A stretch of 64,000 bases of DNA from Phoronis australis (taxonomy: Eukaryota; Phoronida; Phoronidae): NCBI GenBank assembly GCA_002633005.1, contig NMRA01000089.1, positions 601,865 to 665,864 of the forward strand, given 5' to 3'. The notes under the pieces are model-generated. The model was not told the DNA's origin, did no database searches, and saw nothing but the letters and a program-made list of their open reading frames with translations. Each line of letters starts with the position of its first letter. Within the stretch, counting starts at the first letter, position 1. The translations under genes and the position numbers were made by a program. Shown here one piece after another: positions 46,011-57,570 of this stretch.

Positions 46011-47535
46011 AATACAGCCAAGAAAAACTTGAATCAGACAACGACCAATAACATGTGAAACTTCATTGGCACGAAAACGAGGTAACTAATGTGCCTGGCA
46101 TTGTCGGTTATATACAGCGAGATTCGAGAGTCGCTGTGTAATCCAGGACTGCTCAAATTGATTGGATGGAAAGTTTTAACACTTAAATATAACAATGGAA
46201 AGTTTTAACCTTTCTCATTTCAGGGCTTGAACTTCTCAAAATTAAATCAAGTACTCGACACTCGCTATTTTGTGAAGCGGGGTGTTCCAATGAAATAGTC
46301 GCATGATATTACCTCTAAATATGGCTCAAAATGACTCACGTTAAAACTACAATCAAGCACATTTCGGTAAAAATAGAATGTACAATGAACGCTTAGTAGG
46401 ATATTTTTACATAAACCTCATTTTCAAAGCCTACGACAAATATTAGACTTTCTAGAAACTTCAATCTCGCTTTAATCATGTAGATAGCGATGGATAACAC
46501 AAATACAGATTTTGGATTTCCTGAATCAATGGATATTCCTTTTCACCTGTCGTTGTCGCGACGGAAAATACCGCGCTCACAGTGCGGTTAGTGGTATTGC
46601 GTGTTTTCGAGAGCAAATATTTTAATTGCAAACTTCGATTGTTTTACTGCAGTTGAACTTGGCAATTGCAAAGCTGTTGACTAGGATTTTCCGGATGTAT
46701 GGTGTCGGAATTTACTTAGCTAATCAAACTTTACTGTTTTCCGATTCTTGTAATTGTTGACAGCAGTGACCATCGTCATTTCTACTGGGTACAATCTGCA
46801 TGTTTCATTTGTTTCCGGAATGACTGTTCATGTTAAAAAAGTTCAATACAAAGTTGTGCAACATCTTTTGCTGCCAAAACTACACGAAGATTCGAAAAAC
46901 TACACTCAAGTTAGAACTTACGGAGTAACTTTTACTTTAAAAACACGGCACGTGAACCAGAAATGCGTATACCTGGTTAAATTTATTTTATATCTTTGTT
47001 GCGCGGAGGGCAAATAGCACGAACAGGCCTCATTCCAACGAAAACTGAACAAACGTGGCATATCACCATTGCTGCTATCCATTATGGTATTGATTACGCA
47101 GGCAGGACGAGAAAAGGTGCTTATTTATTGATGCCTATGCGTTTCTTACGCAACAGAAGTGAGAACAATCATCTCTCACTTGGTAAACATTTCGTGAAAG
47201 GGCCATCCAGTCCGTAAACTGAAGACGCACGCAAAGCCGGGAAATTAATGTTAGAAATCCGTAATGACATCATTTAAATAGAATGTCTCAAGTTGGGGGA
47301 AATTATCGAGAGGTATCGAACAGCAAGCACCAACTATCTTGATTGACGTGCTGCTCATGAACAGTTCCTTCTCGATGTATGTGTCTACAGTTGCATTAAT
47401 ACCAGCTGGTGTTAAAATTGACGTAGGGGAAATGATCTCACTTCATTTGGCGGCACGCCAGATTATCCTTCCCCTGGTATGAGTAAAGGCCCAATGCATC
47501 TCCCACCATGGTCGTAGGTTCCTCAAATTAAAGTA

Positions 47536-48512
47536 GGGTGTTTTCAGAGCTTTTAACAAAGAAACAAGTAAAAATTGAATATTAAAAATTTGTGTTACAC
47601 CATGAAGAAATGTCTGGAATTCCCGCAGCGTGGCATATAAATTCATGTTTGAGTTGAATACGGGATAAAATTGATCTTCGCTACACTGTCCAGATGAAAT
47701 TGACCTATCGCAAGCTCCGCCCCCTTGCGTAATGTCGACTAACAAACAGTCAGTTTTAACCGGCAACGTGTTGTTTTTTCGGGTAAAATGGCGGCTTGGA
47801 AACAAAGGTGTGTCAATAATGATGCGTTCTAAATGGTCAGTTAAGCCGTCACTCAAAATCCTGGCAAGAGGTCAATTGACATATAAGAAGTCGTAAAGTG
47901 ATATCGCGTAATTTTACACTGAAATCATTCTACTCAAACTAGGACATTTGGCAAAAACCTCCAACATTTCGAGTTTGCATTAACAATAGCACGCGTCTTA
48001 GTACTGCGTCTTGTAACATTGGGTCCAAATGAACGTCCTGAAGACCTACTCGATGGAATAACTGCATACTTGGGTAGCTTCCTTACCGTTGTTTGCACCG
48101 TACGCTTTCGACATCGATGAAGACATGACTCGCTATCTCGAGAATACTGTTGCCATGAACCCAGGTCTACCCCAATTTGTTAAAAGAAATGACGACGAGT
48201 TGCGCAACACGTCCCTCGCCTCTATTTGACCGAATTTTCCCAAGCTAAGACTCACTAGCCGGGGACCACTTATGTATCGAGGACACAATTTCCATAGACA
48301 AAATCAGCCCTAAGGCAGACATCCTTCACCGCCGCTGGACCCATCGTGCATCTTATGTACCATTACATAGGAATATAGTCTAAGTGTCTGTTTGGCTTGC
48401 CGGGTGACAAACGCGTCTTTCTAAAGGCACGATCTACCGAGGTAGACGATGAAACCCAAGGTGCGGGCCCTACAAGACACTGCGCTGTCCCGACTATATT
48501 GTCGCGTTCCGC
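47536..48512. repeat. duplicated segment, copy 1 (probable allelic contig end)
   Basis: It matches 48514-49922 except for 451 bp missing after 47687 and several small indels, one of about 25 bp near 47745. It ends at the N at 48513. Confidence 0.8.
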
Positions 48513-48513
48513 N
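48513..48513. other. single-N assembly junction
   Basis: This separates the two copies; 48514 restarts at the equivalent of 47536. Confidence 0.7.
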
Positions 48514-49922
48514 GGGTGTTTTCAGAGCTTTTAACAAAGAAACAAGTAAACTTAAAAATTGAATATTAAAAATTTGTGTTACACCATGAAGAAATGTCTG
48601 GAATTCCCGCAGCGTGGCATATAAATTCATGTTTGAGTTGAATACGGGATAAAATTGATCTTCGCTACACTTTCGGAAAGATATGAACGATTCCATAAAC
48701 TCGAGTTGCGGTCTTGACCAGATCAGTCAGCGACCAGGGAACCAAACTCAGCATGGGGACTGAAGGCCGTTAATGCTAATATTGTATTTGCATTAGTGAA
48801 CATCACACGACTTATTATATCCCAGAAATAATAATTATAAACTCAACCACATATGAAGTTCTGGTTCACGCGCCATTCATTGTGTTTGCTTTGTTGGCTG
48901 GCGTGGTGGCAAGCACCGAAGCAGTGGACGCTCAAAAAAGCGGGGGACTATCGCCTCATTTCAAGACTGGAGATATAGTTTATTTCTACTTCCTCTCAAT
49001 AGACCTCAAGTTCGCGCCACTTTTCGTGGACGGCGTCACTTGGCAACAGAAAAACCATCGCAACTCCAATACACGGTCAGGCCGACGATCCCCGTGCCAC
49101 CCCTGAGCCGCAATGGGGTACTGTCCAGATGAAATTGACCTATCGCAAGCTCCGCCCCCTTGCGTAATGTCGACTAACAGTCAGTTTTTCGGGTAAAATG
49201 GCGGCTTGGAAACGAAGGTGTGTCAATAATGATGCGTTCTAAATGGTCAGTTAAGCCGTCACTCAAAATCCTGGCGAGAGGTCAATTGACATATAAGAAG
49301 TCGTAAAGTGATATCGCGTAATTTTACTCTGAAATCATTCTACTCAAACTAGGACATTTGGCAAAAAACCCCAACATTTTGAGTTTGCATTAACAATAGC
49401 ACGCGTCTTAGTACTGCATCTTGTAACATTGGGTCCAAATGAACGTCCTGAAGACCTACTCGATGGAATAACTGCATACTTGGGTAGCTTCCTTACCGTT
49501 TATTGCAGCGTACGCTTTCGACATCGATGAAGACATGACTCGCTATCTCGAGAATACTGTTGCCATGAACCCAGGTCTACCCCAATTTGCTAAAAGAAAT
49601 GACTACGAGTTGCGCAACACGTCCCTCGCCTCTATTTGATCGAATTTTCCCAAGCTAAGACTCACTAGCCGGGGACCAGTTATGTATCGAGGACACGATT
49701 TCCATAGACAAAATCAGCCCTAAGGCAGACATCCTTCACCGCCGCCGGACCCATCGTGCATCTTATGTACCATTACATAGGAATATAGTCTAAGTGTCTG
49801 TTTGGCTTGCCGGGTGACAAACGCGTCTTTCTAAAGGCACGATCTACCGAGGTAGACGATGAAACCCAAGGTGCGGGCCCTACAAGACACTGCGCTGTCC
49901 CGACTCCATTGTCGCGTTCCGC
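48514..49922. repeat. duplicated segment, copy 2 with 451 extra bases
   Basis: The extra part 48672-49122 is bounded by ACT on both sides and carries a plus-strand protein-like stretch (48882-49106) in keeping with its surroundings. This copy therefore looks like the fuller state. Confidence 0.75.
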
Positions 49923-50473
49923 GTGGTAGCATGTAGCCCAGTTTCGACATCTCAACAAGTTTGTTGAACTTGAACTAACCCCCGTGCGTTTGACCTTTGA
50001 TTGTGATGCGACAGGAAACGTGATTAGCGTTGCGCGTGCTCGCTCTCTGGATGCAAAAAAATCCTTTATCGCCTTCCAAGCCAATACAGCATGTACGTCT
50101 GGCCTAGTAAGTATAAAACTCGCCTTGTCTTCACACTTGACAAGCATTATTCAGACTCTGGACGTTTACGTATTGGAAGACACTCCATTTTTGGCTTACA
50201 GTAACATTTTTGCACGGCCCACTCACAAGGTTGTCACACTGGACGACAGATATACACATACGTATGGTCAAGCAGTCGACATATCCCCCACAAACCGCAG
50301 CCCAACTATAGGCTATAGTATAGCCCGTGCAACACTTCACGTGAGAGCCACATGGCCAAATCAGGCACCGACAGCAGCCTACTGCTTACTACATGTGATT
50401 CCCAGCTGTGGCCAGAACACACCATTCTCGAGCGGACTGATGGCAAGAGCCCTTTGTTCCGCAACACCGACGT

Positions 50474-50799
50474 TAGCGGCGGATTTGGGGGGATTGGCCA
50501 AGGGAGCCATGCCCCCCCTAAAATTCTCCCAGATGCCATTTGGGAGTTCGGGGTGCGAATTGCTGAGTAGCATATGCGCACACCCAGAGGGTTCGGGGCG
50601 AATGCATAATGCGTAAGCCTTGAACAAACCCCGTGTACCGTCCTTTTTGTTTTTGTTTTTTTAGTAATAAGGTAAACAAACCCAAAAATTCGAGACCCCT
50701 GCATCCCTACAGTTTAGGATGGGCGCGCGCTTGTGGCGAAATTCTGGTTATTCCTGTGCCCTGCTCCCCCCCTAACTCAAAATTCTGGATCCGCCCCTG
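50474..50799 (-). mobile_element. TIR element of the CAGNGGCGGATCC family with 5-bp target duplication
   Basis: On the minus strand it begins CAGGGGCGGATCCAGAATTTTGAGTT, in the opposite orientation to the other copies. The left end reads TAGCGGCGGATTT, a decayed inverted terminus. GACGT flanks both ends (50469-50473 and 50800-50804). It sits inside a protein-like plus-strand frame, which is continuous across the insertion once the element and one target copy are disregarded. Confidence 0.7.
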
Positions 50800-51689
50800 G
50801 ACGTATCATGATTTTTTGGCGAAAAGAGGGACAGTTTGGCACTTACACGCAGTAGTTATGCTTCCAGGTTCAAGATCCCACTTGTACCTGTCAATTCTAC
50901 CTGTTCTAAATCATAATTAGTTTTGTGGCCTTCAATCTCGAAAACATTTTGCTTGCTACAGACCGAGGCAATTTCTGAGATCTTTATCTTGAATCCCTCC
51001 CCTAACCCTACAACCAGTACTTTCATGACGTAGGACAACAACGCAAAAGATTAAACGGGCTGGAGCTGCTAGGGGTATTCGTCCGTCCAGAAGCTGTTCG
51101 TTATAGCGAAACGGTATCTCAATCCTTCGTGTTTAGTCAAGGCAGTTTTTGTTTAGTTACAGCACTCGCAGCCGTCGGTCGGCACGCAAAGTCCCAGTCT
51201 TCTCTCATATTTGACGAAGATCTTTCAATAGAAGTTCATCGTCAACTAGGATCTTACGATTGCTTTCTATTAAATGGTCGTCACACGGTTTTCCCTACCG
51301 ATCCAGCCCTGAAGCTCTCCAAAACGTAATTTTTTCGAAAACCAACGCATTTCAGTTGAAATAGGGCGGTTCAGGAATCCTAACCATAACCCCGCTGAAG
51401 ACAAGGTCACACAAAAGTTGTCACAGGGTGACTACGTGACCAGCTAAGTACTATCAATGTCACCCTCTTACAACTGAGAGCTGCTGTTGCTCGACTGAAC
51501 AGCAGGCTATGCTCTACCGCTTTATCTGCCACAGAAGTTTCATTTCAGTCGGACCAATTGGCAGATACCTGTATATGACAGCTTAACGATCACTTCCCAA
51601 CATCTACGCATCTCGAATATCTGTCGGAAAACAATAATATTTTTGTTGTTAGCCTGTTTTGTGACCTGGTAACCCCACAATCACAGCTG

Positions 51690-52100
51690 TTACAGATTAC
51701 TTACTGTCCAGCATGGACGCATAGGCGTATTTAGAGGGGGGGGGGGCAGGGAGCCCGGGCCCCCCCCTAGGCTGAAAAATAAACAGCAGCAACAGCGTGA
51801 AGAGAGGGGGGCAGAGCGCAGCGGAATCGTGTTCCCGTTTTTTTGTTTTAGTGCTCCGGCAGAATTTGGCAACACCAGGTCCTCATCGCCAGCCCCCGCA
51901 ACTTTCGGGCCGCCTGTGCATACAATCGCGCTTTGCCCAATTCTCCGAGGCAACATCTTGGCCCCCTCCCTTATGGTTTCCTAGATCCGCCACTGTGGAC
52001 GAGATACACCTTGCTGGTGAAGACCTGGAAAATGCCTTTGACACGATACATCGTAACTGTTTTTTGAAATAAACTATTTCTATGGCATCAAAGTTGTGTG
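51690..52100 (+). mobile_element. LINE RT fragment split by a TIR element
   Basis: TAVTDYLLSSMD before 51719 and EIHLAGEDLENAFDTIHRN after 52003 are the same RT motif run as in the 19.9-kb fragment. They are separated by the nested TIR element 51720-51995. Confidence 0.6.
51720..51995 (+). mobile_element. nested TIR element with 6-bp target duplication
   Basis: The ends CATAGGCGTATTTAGAGG and CCTAGATCCGCCACTG are imperfect inverted repeats. TGGACG flanks both sides (51714-51719, 51996-52001). There is a long G run near the left end and no coding capacity. Confidence 0.7.
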
Positions 52101-52199
52101 GAGGGGGGTTTGGTTCAGGTAACATCTTGCAAATACAACTTAGTGAACGTATGTTTGCAGCCACAGTTCAGATTTCTTAACTGTCGACTCAAGCTACTT

Positions 52200-52305
52200 G
52201 ATATGCAATCCGATTTAAACTCGGGCTCTCCCTCGTTTAAATCGCCTTCTATACCACGTATCTCGATATAATTACCCACAGTTATCATCACGTACGTTAT
52301 ACAAT
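52200..52305 (-). repeat. conserved hairpin element, copy 2
   Basis: This is the inverted counterpart of 21058-21163. The hairpin CGATTTAAAC-TCGGG...CCCTCGTTTAAATCG lies at 52211-52244, and the TTGTATAACGTACGTGATGA part follows at higher coordinates on the minus strand. Confidence 0.65.
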
Positions 52306-52910
52306 AGCTATGCGGCATAAATACGTGATGACACCTCGCTCCACTCTGTGCACAGATGCCGAATTTCGGCGTTAAAATTGTACACTTTGGTTATTTTGTG
52401 CGTGTATTTCAATACAGGGATACCCACGACAGTTTGTTCTATTAAACACGACAAATAAGTTAATGGCAAGTCCATTAATTTAATCAATAATAACCCAAGT
52501 ACATCTGAGTAAAAAGTAAATTCCACCTGAACACAACACTGATTGTTTATAATTGTTATTCTGCTACTCACAAGTGTTAAAGCCATATAACCATTAACAT
52601 TTCGAGTTTATTAATTATTCATATGTAAATGAGACTACCGACGCAAATCACGATAAATGATAATCGAGTTCCTTCCACTGAGATTCGTTGAGATACAAAC
52701 ACATAAAAAATTATTGGAAACGTTAAAATGATTATTTGAAAATGATCCCAATACGGAAATTGTCACGCGTTTTGGGCTTTAAAATGTTACACTTGGGAAT
52801 TGCGTTGTTTTACCGACCAATAAGCTTAGCGCCGCACGGTGTGTCGTGTACGCATTCAGAAAAGTCGAGTGTTCCCTGGTGATGGGAGGAACAAAGCAAT
52901 TAGAGCTGTG

Positions 52911-53052
52911 TTAACACGTGACATTGTGAACACTATCAGGTTTTGGATACCAACAAAACCGGAAGTGATACTCGTACATTTTAACAGCTGTGTCAATATA
53001 TGACACTGTGATCACTTTCGGTTTTTGGGAAACAAACAAAACCGGAAGTGAT
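52911..53052. repeat. tandem duplication of about 70-80 bp
   Basis: Two units, starting near 52911 and 52990, each run from GTGT-A-C/TATGACA to ACAAAACCGGAAGTGATAC with scattered substitutions. Confidence 0.65.
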
Positions 53053-53114
53053 ACACAAATTCTTAAAAATATTAAATTTTGTAATTTCCTTGACCGTTTG
53101 ACCGTAAGTCAAAC

Positions 53115-54878
53115 ATGTCTCTTCCAAAAATGACCTTCCCTACTTTTCTCAACAGTCACACGTGTTCTCTCGTCGATCACATTTATGCAAAATATTTTCA
53201 CCAGACACAAACATGTCTGAGGCTGTTGAGAAATTTACCGGTATATTTTTCTATATTTTTTCTCAGTGCCAACAGAATGAGTAAACCTGCTAAACTTATA
53301 TTTGTTCAGTTAAAAATGACAGTCAAAAAATCCCATAATAACTTTAAATCTGGCTTGGTTTCATTTAATTTGGGGTCTGAGATAGTAATTTATCTCAAAA
53401 CCCCCAACAAAAAGTATAGCTATTTAAAAGCAATTTCATTAGATTTGGCACATGGACATTTTTACGCCAAACCTGAACAGTTTAGTAAATATAAACACAA
53501 ACTCAACGACTCCATCAACTTTGCGATTTTAAAATCAAATGAATTACGAATCAAAATCTACCTATCCTGGTTCCATTTTCTGTGGCAACTATTCACAGAA
53601 GTTAAGAAATTACAACAATATACTAAAATTAAAATTTGAAATAAAAGCCAAGCTTATGTATCATGATAAGCAGTTTACAAATCATAAATGTACACCAAAT
53701 TTGGCAAGTAATCAAAATCGTGAGTTCTAATTCTTCCCCCACCATTGTTCTCCCTCAATTTATAGCCCCTCCCCCCACGTCTGGGCAAGTTACTGAAAAA
53801 CAGAAATTAGCTGATAAAATAACCAATTATTTTATTAATATAGGGAAAGTCCCCATATATACAGGAAATAACAACGACAGTAAATCCTTTGTTTTTATTG
53901 ACCTACTTCCATTCTGACTGCAATTTCTAAAGTTTTTGAAAAGATTGTTGACGATATGGTTATTTTTCTCATACTTTTATTTCGTACAAGTTTCAGTATG
54001 GGTTTAGACCCAATCACTGTATAGAACTCGTTACCACTGAATTTGACCATTCCTTCTATGAAAATTAAGACAAAGGTTTGAACCCGATTTCCATATTTAC
54101 GGATCCCTCTAAAGCCTTTGGTACCATTGATCATAACTTTCTTCTGGAAAAATTTTAAGTTCGAAGGATTTCTGATAACCAGTCATAGTGGTTTCGAAGC
54201 TACCTCGAAAATCGAATACTGTTTTTGTTGATACTGTCACTTCGTCTTATCTTGATATCCCTAGAGGTGTACATCATGACCCAATTTTAGGACCTTTCCT
54301 ACTTTAAATTAACGTTAATGACATTGATCTAACACAGCACATTGCATTATCCACGCTGATTACACATGAATGTGAATTCCATTGCATGTTAACGAAAATC
54401 GCGGGCCTCAGTGAATTAACCATCAATAAGATCTACAGGTCATTTTTAATTGATTAAATACTAATAGAATATCGTTCAACACAAGTAAAAGCAAATTTAT
54501 CCCTATAATTAACATTAATAATGAAATGGGGTATTTTATAATTAACTTTCTTGTATCAAGCATACTCAGGAAATGTCTATGAGTAATAAAATTGCTATAA
54601 CTTCCGGGGTTCTTTCTCTATTGAAACCCTGTTTTCTTAAGCACACATCTCAAATAATACATACTGATAACATATAATACTCTTCATTCTAAGTATTTAC
54701 ATGTCACAATGCAATGTTTTATATTGTTATGCTTATTAAAAATGAGTTCCGTGATATGCTCTGAGTATTCTTTTATAATTGCTTTCGTTATATCATATTG
54801 TTCTGTATCATATTGTATTGTATTGTCTGTATTATTATTTCTTATTAATTTATATATTTATCTATTTTTTTCTGTGCT
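53115..54878 (+). mobile_element. decayed LINE; its part from 53545 is duplicated
   Basis: An upstream frame includes LNSHTCSLVDHIYAKYF, the usual linker motif of non-LTR elements. After 53900 RT motifs appear in several frames: AISKVFEKIVDDMV, QYGF, FTDPSKAFGTIDHNFLLEK, YLENR, SSYLDIPRGV. Many stops. The part 53545-54878 recurs at 54881-56193 and stops at the N at 54879. Confidence 0.7.
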
Positions 54879-54879
54879 N
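54879..54879. other. single-N assembly junction
   Basis: This separates the two LINE copies. A further N at 55073 lies in a poly-C run where copy 1 has a different sequence. Confidence 0.7.
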
Positions 54880-54880
54880 G

Positions 54881-56193
54881 TACGAATCAAAATCTACCTA
54901 TCCTGGTTCCATTTTCTGTCGCTGTTAAGAAATTACAATCATATACTAAAATTAAAATTTGAAATAAAAGCCAAGCTTATGTATCTCGATAAGCAGTTTA
55001 CCAAGCATAAATGTACACCAAATTTGGCAAGTAATCAAAATCGTGAGTTCTAATTCTTCCCCCACCATTGTTNTACCCCCCCCCCCCGACGTCTGGGCAA
55101 GTTATTGAAAAACAGAAATTAGCTGATAAATTAACCAATTATTTTATTAATATTAGGAAAGTCCCCATATATACAGGAAATAGCAACGACAGTAAATCCC
55201 TTGTTTTTTATTGACCTACTTCCATTCTGACAGCAATTTCTAAAGTTTTTGAAAAGATTGTTGACGATATGGTTATTTTTCTCATACTTTTATTTTGTAC
55301 AAGTTTCAGTATGGGTTTAGAACCAATCACTGTATAGAGCTCGTTACCACTGAATTTGACCATTCCTTCTATGAAAATTAAGACAAAGGTTTGAACCCGA
55401 TTTCCATATTTACGGATCCCTCTAAAGCCTTTGGTACCATTGATCATAACTTTCTTCTGGAAAAATTTTAAGTTCGAACGATGTCTGATAACCAGTAACC
55501 TAGTGGTTTCGAAGCTACCTCGAAAATCGAATACTGTTTTTGTTGATACTGTCACTTCGTCTTATCTTGATATCCCTAGAGGTGTACATCATGACCCAGT
55601 TTTAGGACCTTTCCTACTTTAAATTAACGTTAATGACATTGATCTAACACAGCACATTGCAGTATGCACGCTGATTACACATGAATGTGAATTCCATTGC
55701 ATGTTAACGAAAATCGCGGGCCTCAGTGAATTAACCATCAATAAGATCTACAGGTCATTTTTAATTGATTAAATACTAATAGAATATCGTTCAACACAAG
55801 TAAAAGCAAATTTATCCCTATAATTAACATTAATAATGAAATGGGGTATTTTATAATTAACTTTCTTGTATCAAGCATACTCAGGAAATGTCTATGAGTA
55901 ATAAAATTGCTATAACTTCCGGGGTTCTTTCTCTATTGAAACCCTGTTTTCTTAAGCACACATCTCAAATAATACATACTGATAACATATAATACTCTTC
56001 ATTCTAAGTATTTACATGTCACAATGCAATGTTTTATATTGTTATGCTTATTAAAAATGAGTTCCGTGATATGCTCTGAGTATTCTTTTATAATTGCTTT
56101 CGTTATATCATATTGTTCTGTATCATATTGTATTGTATTGTCTGTATTATTATTTCTTATTAATTTATATATTTATCTATTTTTTTCTGTGCT
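54881..56193 (+). repeat. second copy of the LINE segment (probable allele)
   Basis: It matches 53545-54878 with small indels, including one near 54920, and continues into unique flank after 56193. Confidence 0.8.
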
Positions 56194-57106
56194 CAGCTGT
56201 TAGTAGCCTATGCATTTGGTGGCCACCCACTCGTGTAATTCTACTGTTCTATGTGACGTAACAGTAAATTAAGTTTCTCTCCCTAATAACAGGACTGTTT
56301 CCTCTGCCTGTATGAAGCAGCAAGGCCACAGTCTTTATCTTCCGGCTAGTCTTATAACAAATCACTAGATAGGCTTGCAGATAATAGAAAATTGTTAGTA
56401 TAACTAGATTTACGATTAGACTGTTTCGTTGTAGGTTAGCAGCGAAAATAGAAGTATTAATGATGCATTTGCAGTGCGTTTCTCTATAGATACATGGTAA
56501 AATGAATATTTGCAAATGTTGTCATGCTGTAGGCTAGTCTGTTGTAAGATTGGCTAATTGCCAAATAAATTACACCATTATATATACATAAAAATATTCC
56601 GCGATTAGTTAGAGTAGCCTGCAGCAAAAATGTGTGTGAACAAGCAAAACGCTACAAGCCATTATTTTTAGCTTATCACCAGTAACAAAGATGTCATTCG
56701 CCCAGTTCATGCGGTCAAATAGTGTCGAGTGTAATTTGTTCAATTCGTTTCTATTCACATTTATTACTTGGAGAAATGAAATTTTGCTAAGTATCTTTGT
56801 TCGCACGCTATAGGTTGTATTTTTTATCCGGTCGTCATGCAGTATAAACCCAATGTGTGTTTTGTGAATTGTTTGAAACCTACCGTGTTTTGGAAATTGA
56901 AATCGAACGCAAGATGGCGCTTTGGCGGCCATTTCCAAAATTTTTGATTTGTCGAGTCATAACTCCGCTGTCTCTGTATGAATAAATCATTTCATGGGCT
57001 ATCGAAAATGTGCGGCATTCCTTTTCATCAATCACTCACGATGAGTCGGTGATTATTCTTTTTTAATTAATTAGGTTTTCGTGCCGTGTCTCCGGCCTCC
57101 CTTGAC

Positions 57107-57570
57107 GGATCGTTTTGAAATTCGGCATGTGGTGAGATATATCAAACGCTATCTGCGCTGTTCCATCCGTTTCTCGCTTCGGCTTACGGTGTTCGAGTTA
57201 TTTGAGATTTATTGGTCAGATGACTGTCCTTTTATAGACCAATTCCTCGTTGAACTGCAGTTGGTTCATATCACTCGCGCTTTAGGTCGCATTTTTCGTC
57301 GGATCAACACACGCATATTGCGTCTCGTGAGAAGCTTGAAGTCTACTATTTTTGGGAGAAATCGAACACAATATGCTATGATAGTCTTTTCAATCCATCG
57401 CTTGCAGAGTTCTAACTTTGCGATCGTTTGAGGGAATTTTATGAAATTTGGTATATAGATAGATCTCCCCAAGGCCTATCTGAAATGCATTATTGGTTTC
57501 TCGCTACTACTTACCGTTCTCAAGTTATCTAGGATTTTCGGATTTGATGAGTGTCCTCTATTGATCGATT
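57107..57570. repeat. diverged tandem duplication, period about 314 bp
   Basis: Segments starting GATCGTTTTGAAATTCGGCA (57107) and GATCGTTTGAGGGAATTTTA (57421) run in parallel through TTTCTCGCT and GTTCGAGTTATTT/GTTCTCAAGTTATCT to GTGTCC/CTGTCC. The reading frame at 57081-57431 is not conserved in the second unit. Confidence 0.5.

Larger units (their letters stand above)
46740..51650 (+). pseudogene. block of decayed plus-strand coding sequence, unassigned
   Basis: Across about 4.9 kb the plus strand shows a chain of protein-like stretches in changing frames, with stops and frameshifts. The main ones are 46754-47217, about 47300-47460, about 47960-48090, about 48090-48230, 48880-49110, 49930-50484 and about 51009-51329. 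Composition is less AT-rich than the surroundings, and stretches read with balanced amino acids rather than the Phe/Asn/Lys-rich noise seen elsewhere. The 49930-51329 part is clearest; a TIR element at 50474-50799 interrupts one frame exactly in phase. I recognise no domain. A dead multi-gene element such as an integrated large DNA virus or giant transposon is one explanation; a degraded multi-exon host gene is another. Confidence 0.4.

Noticed and set aside
47443-47856. A 137-codon minus-strand frame in the duplicated block
   Set aside because: No ATG start, broken by an indel of about 25 bp in the other copy, and the plus strand gives a more consistent chain of coding-like segments across the region.
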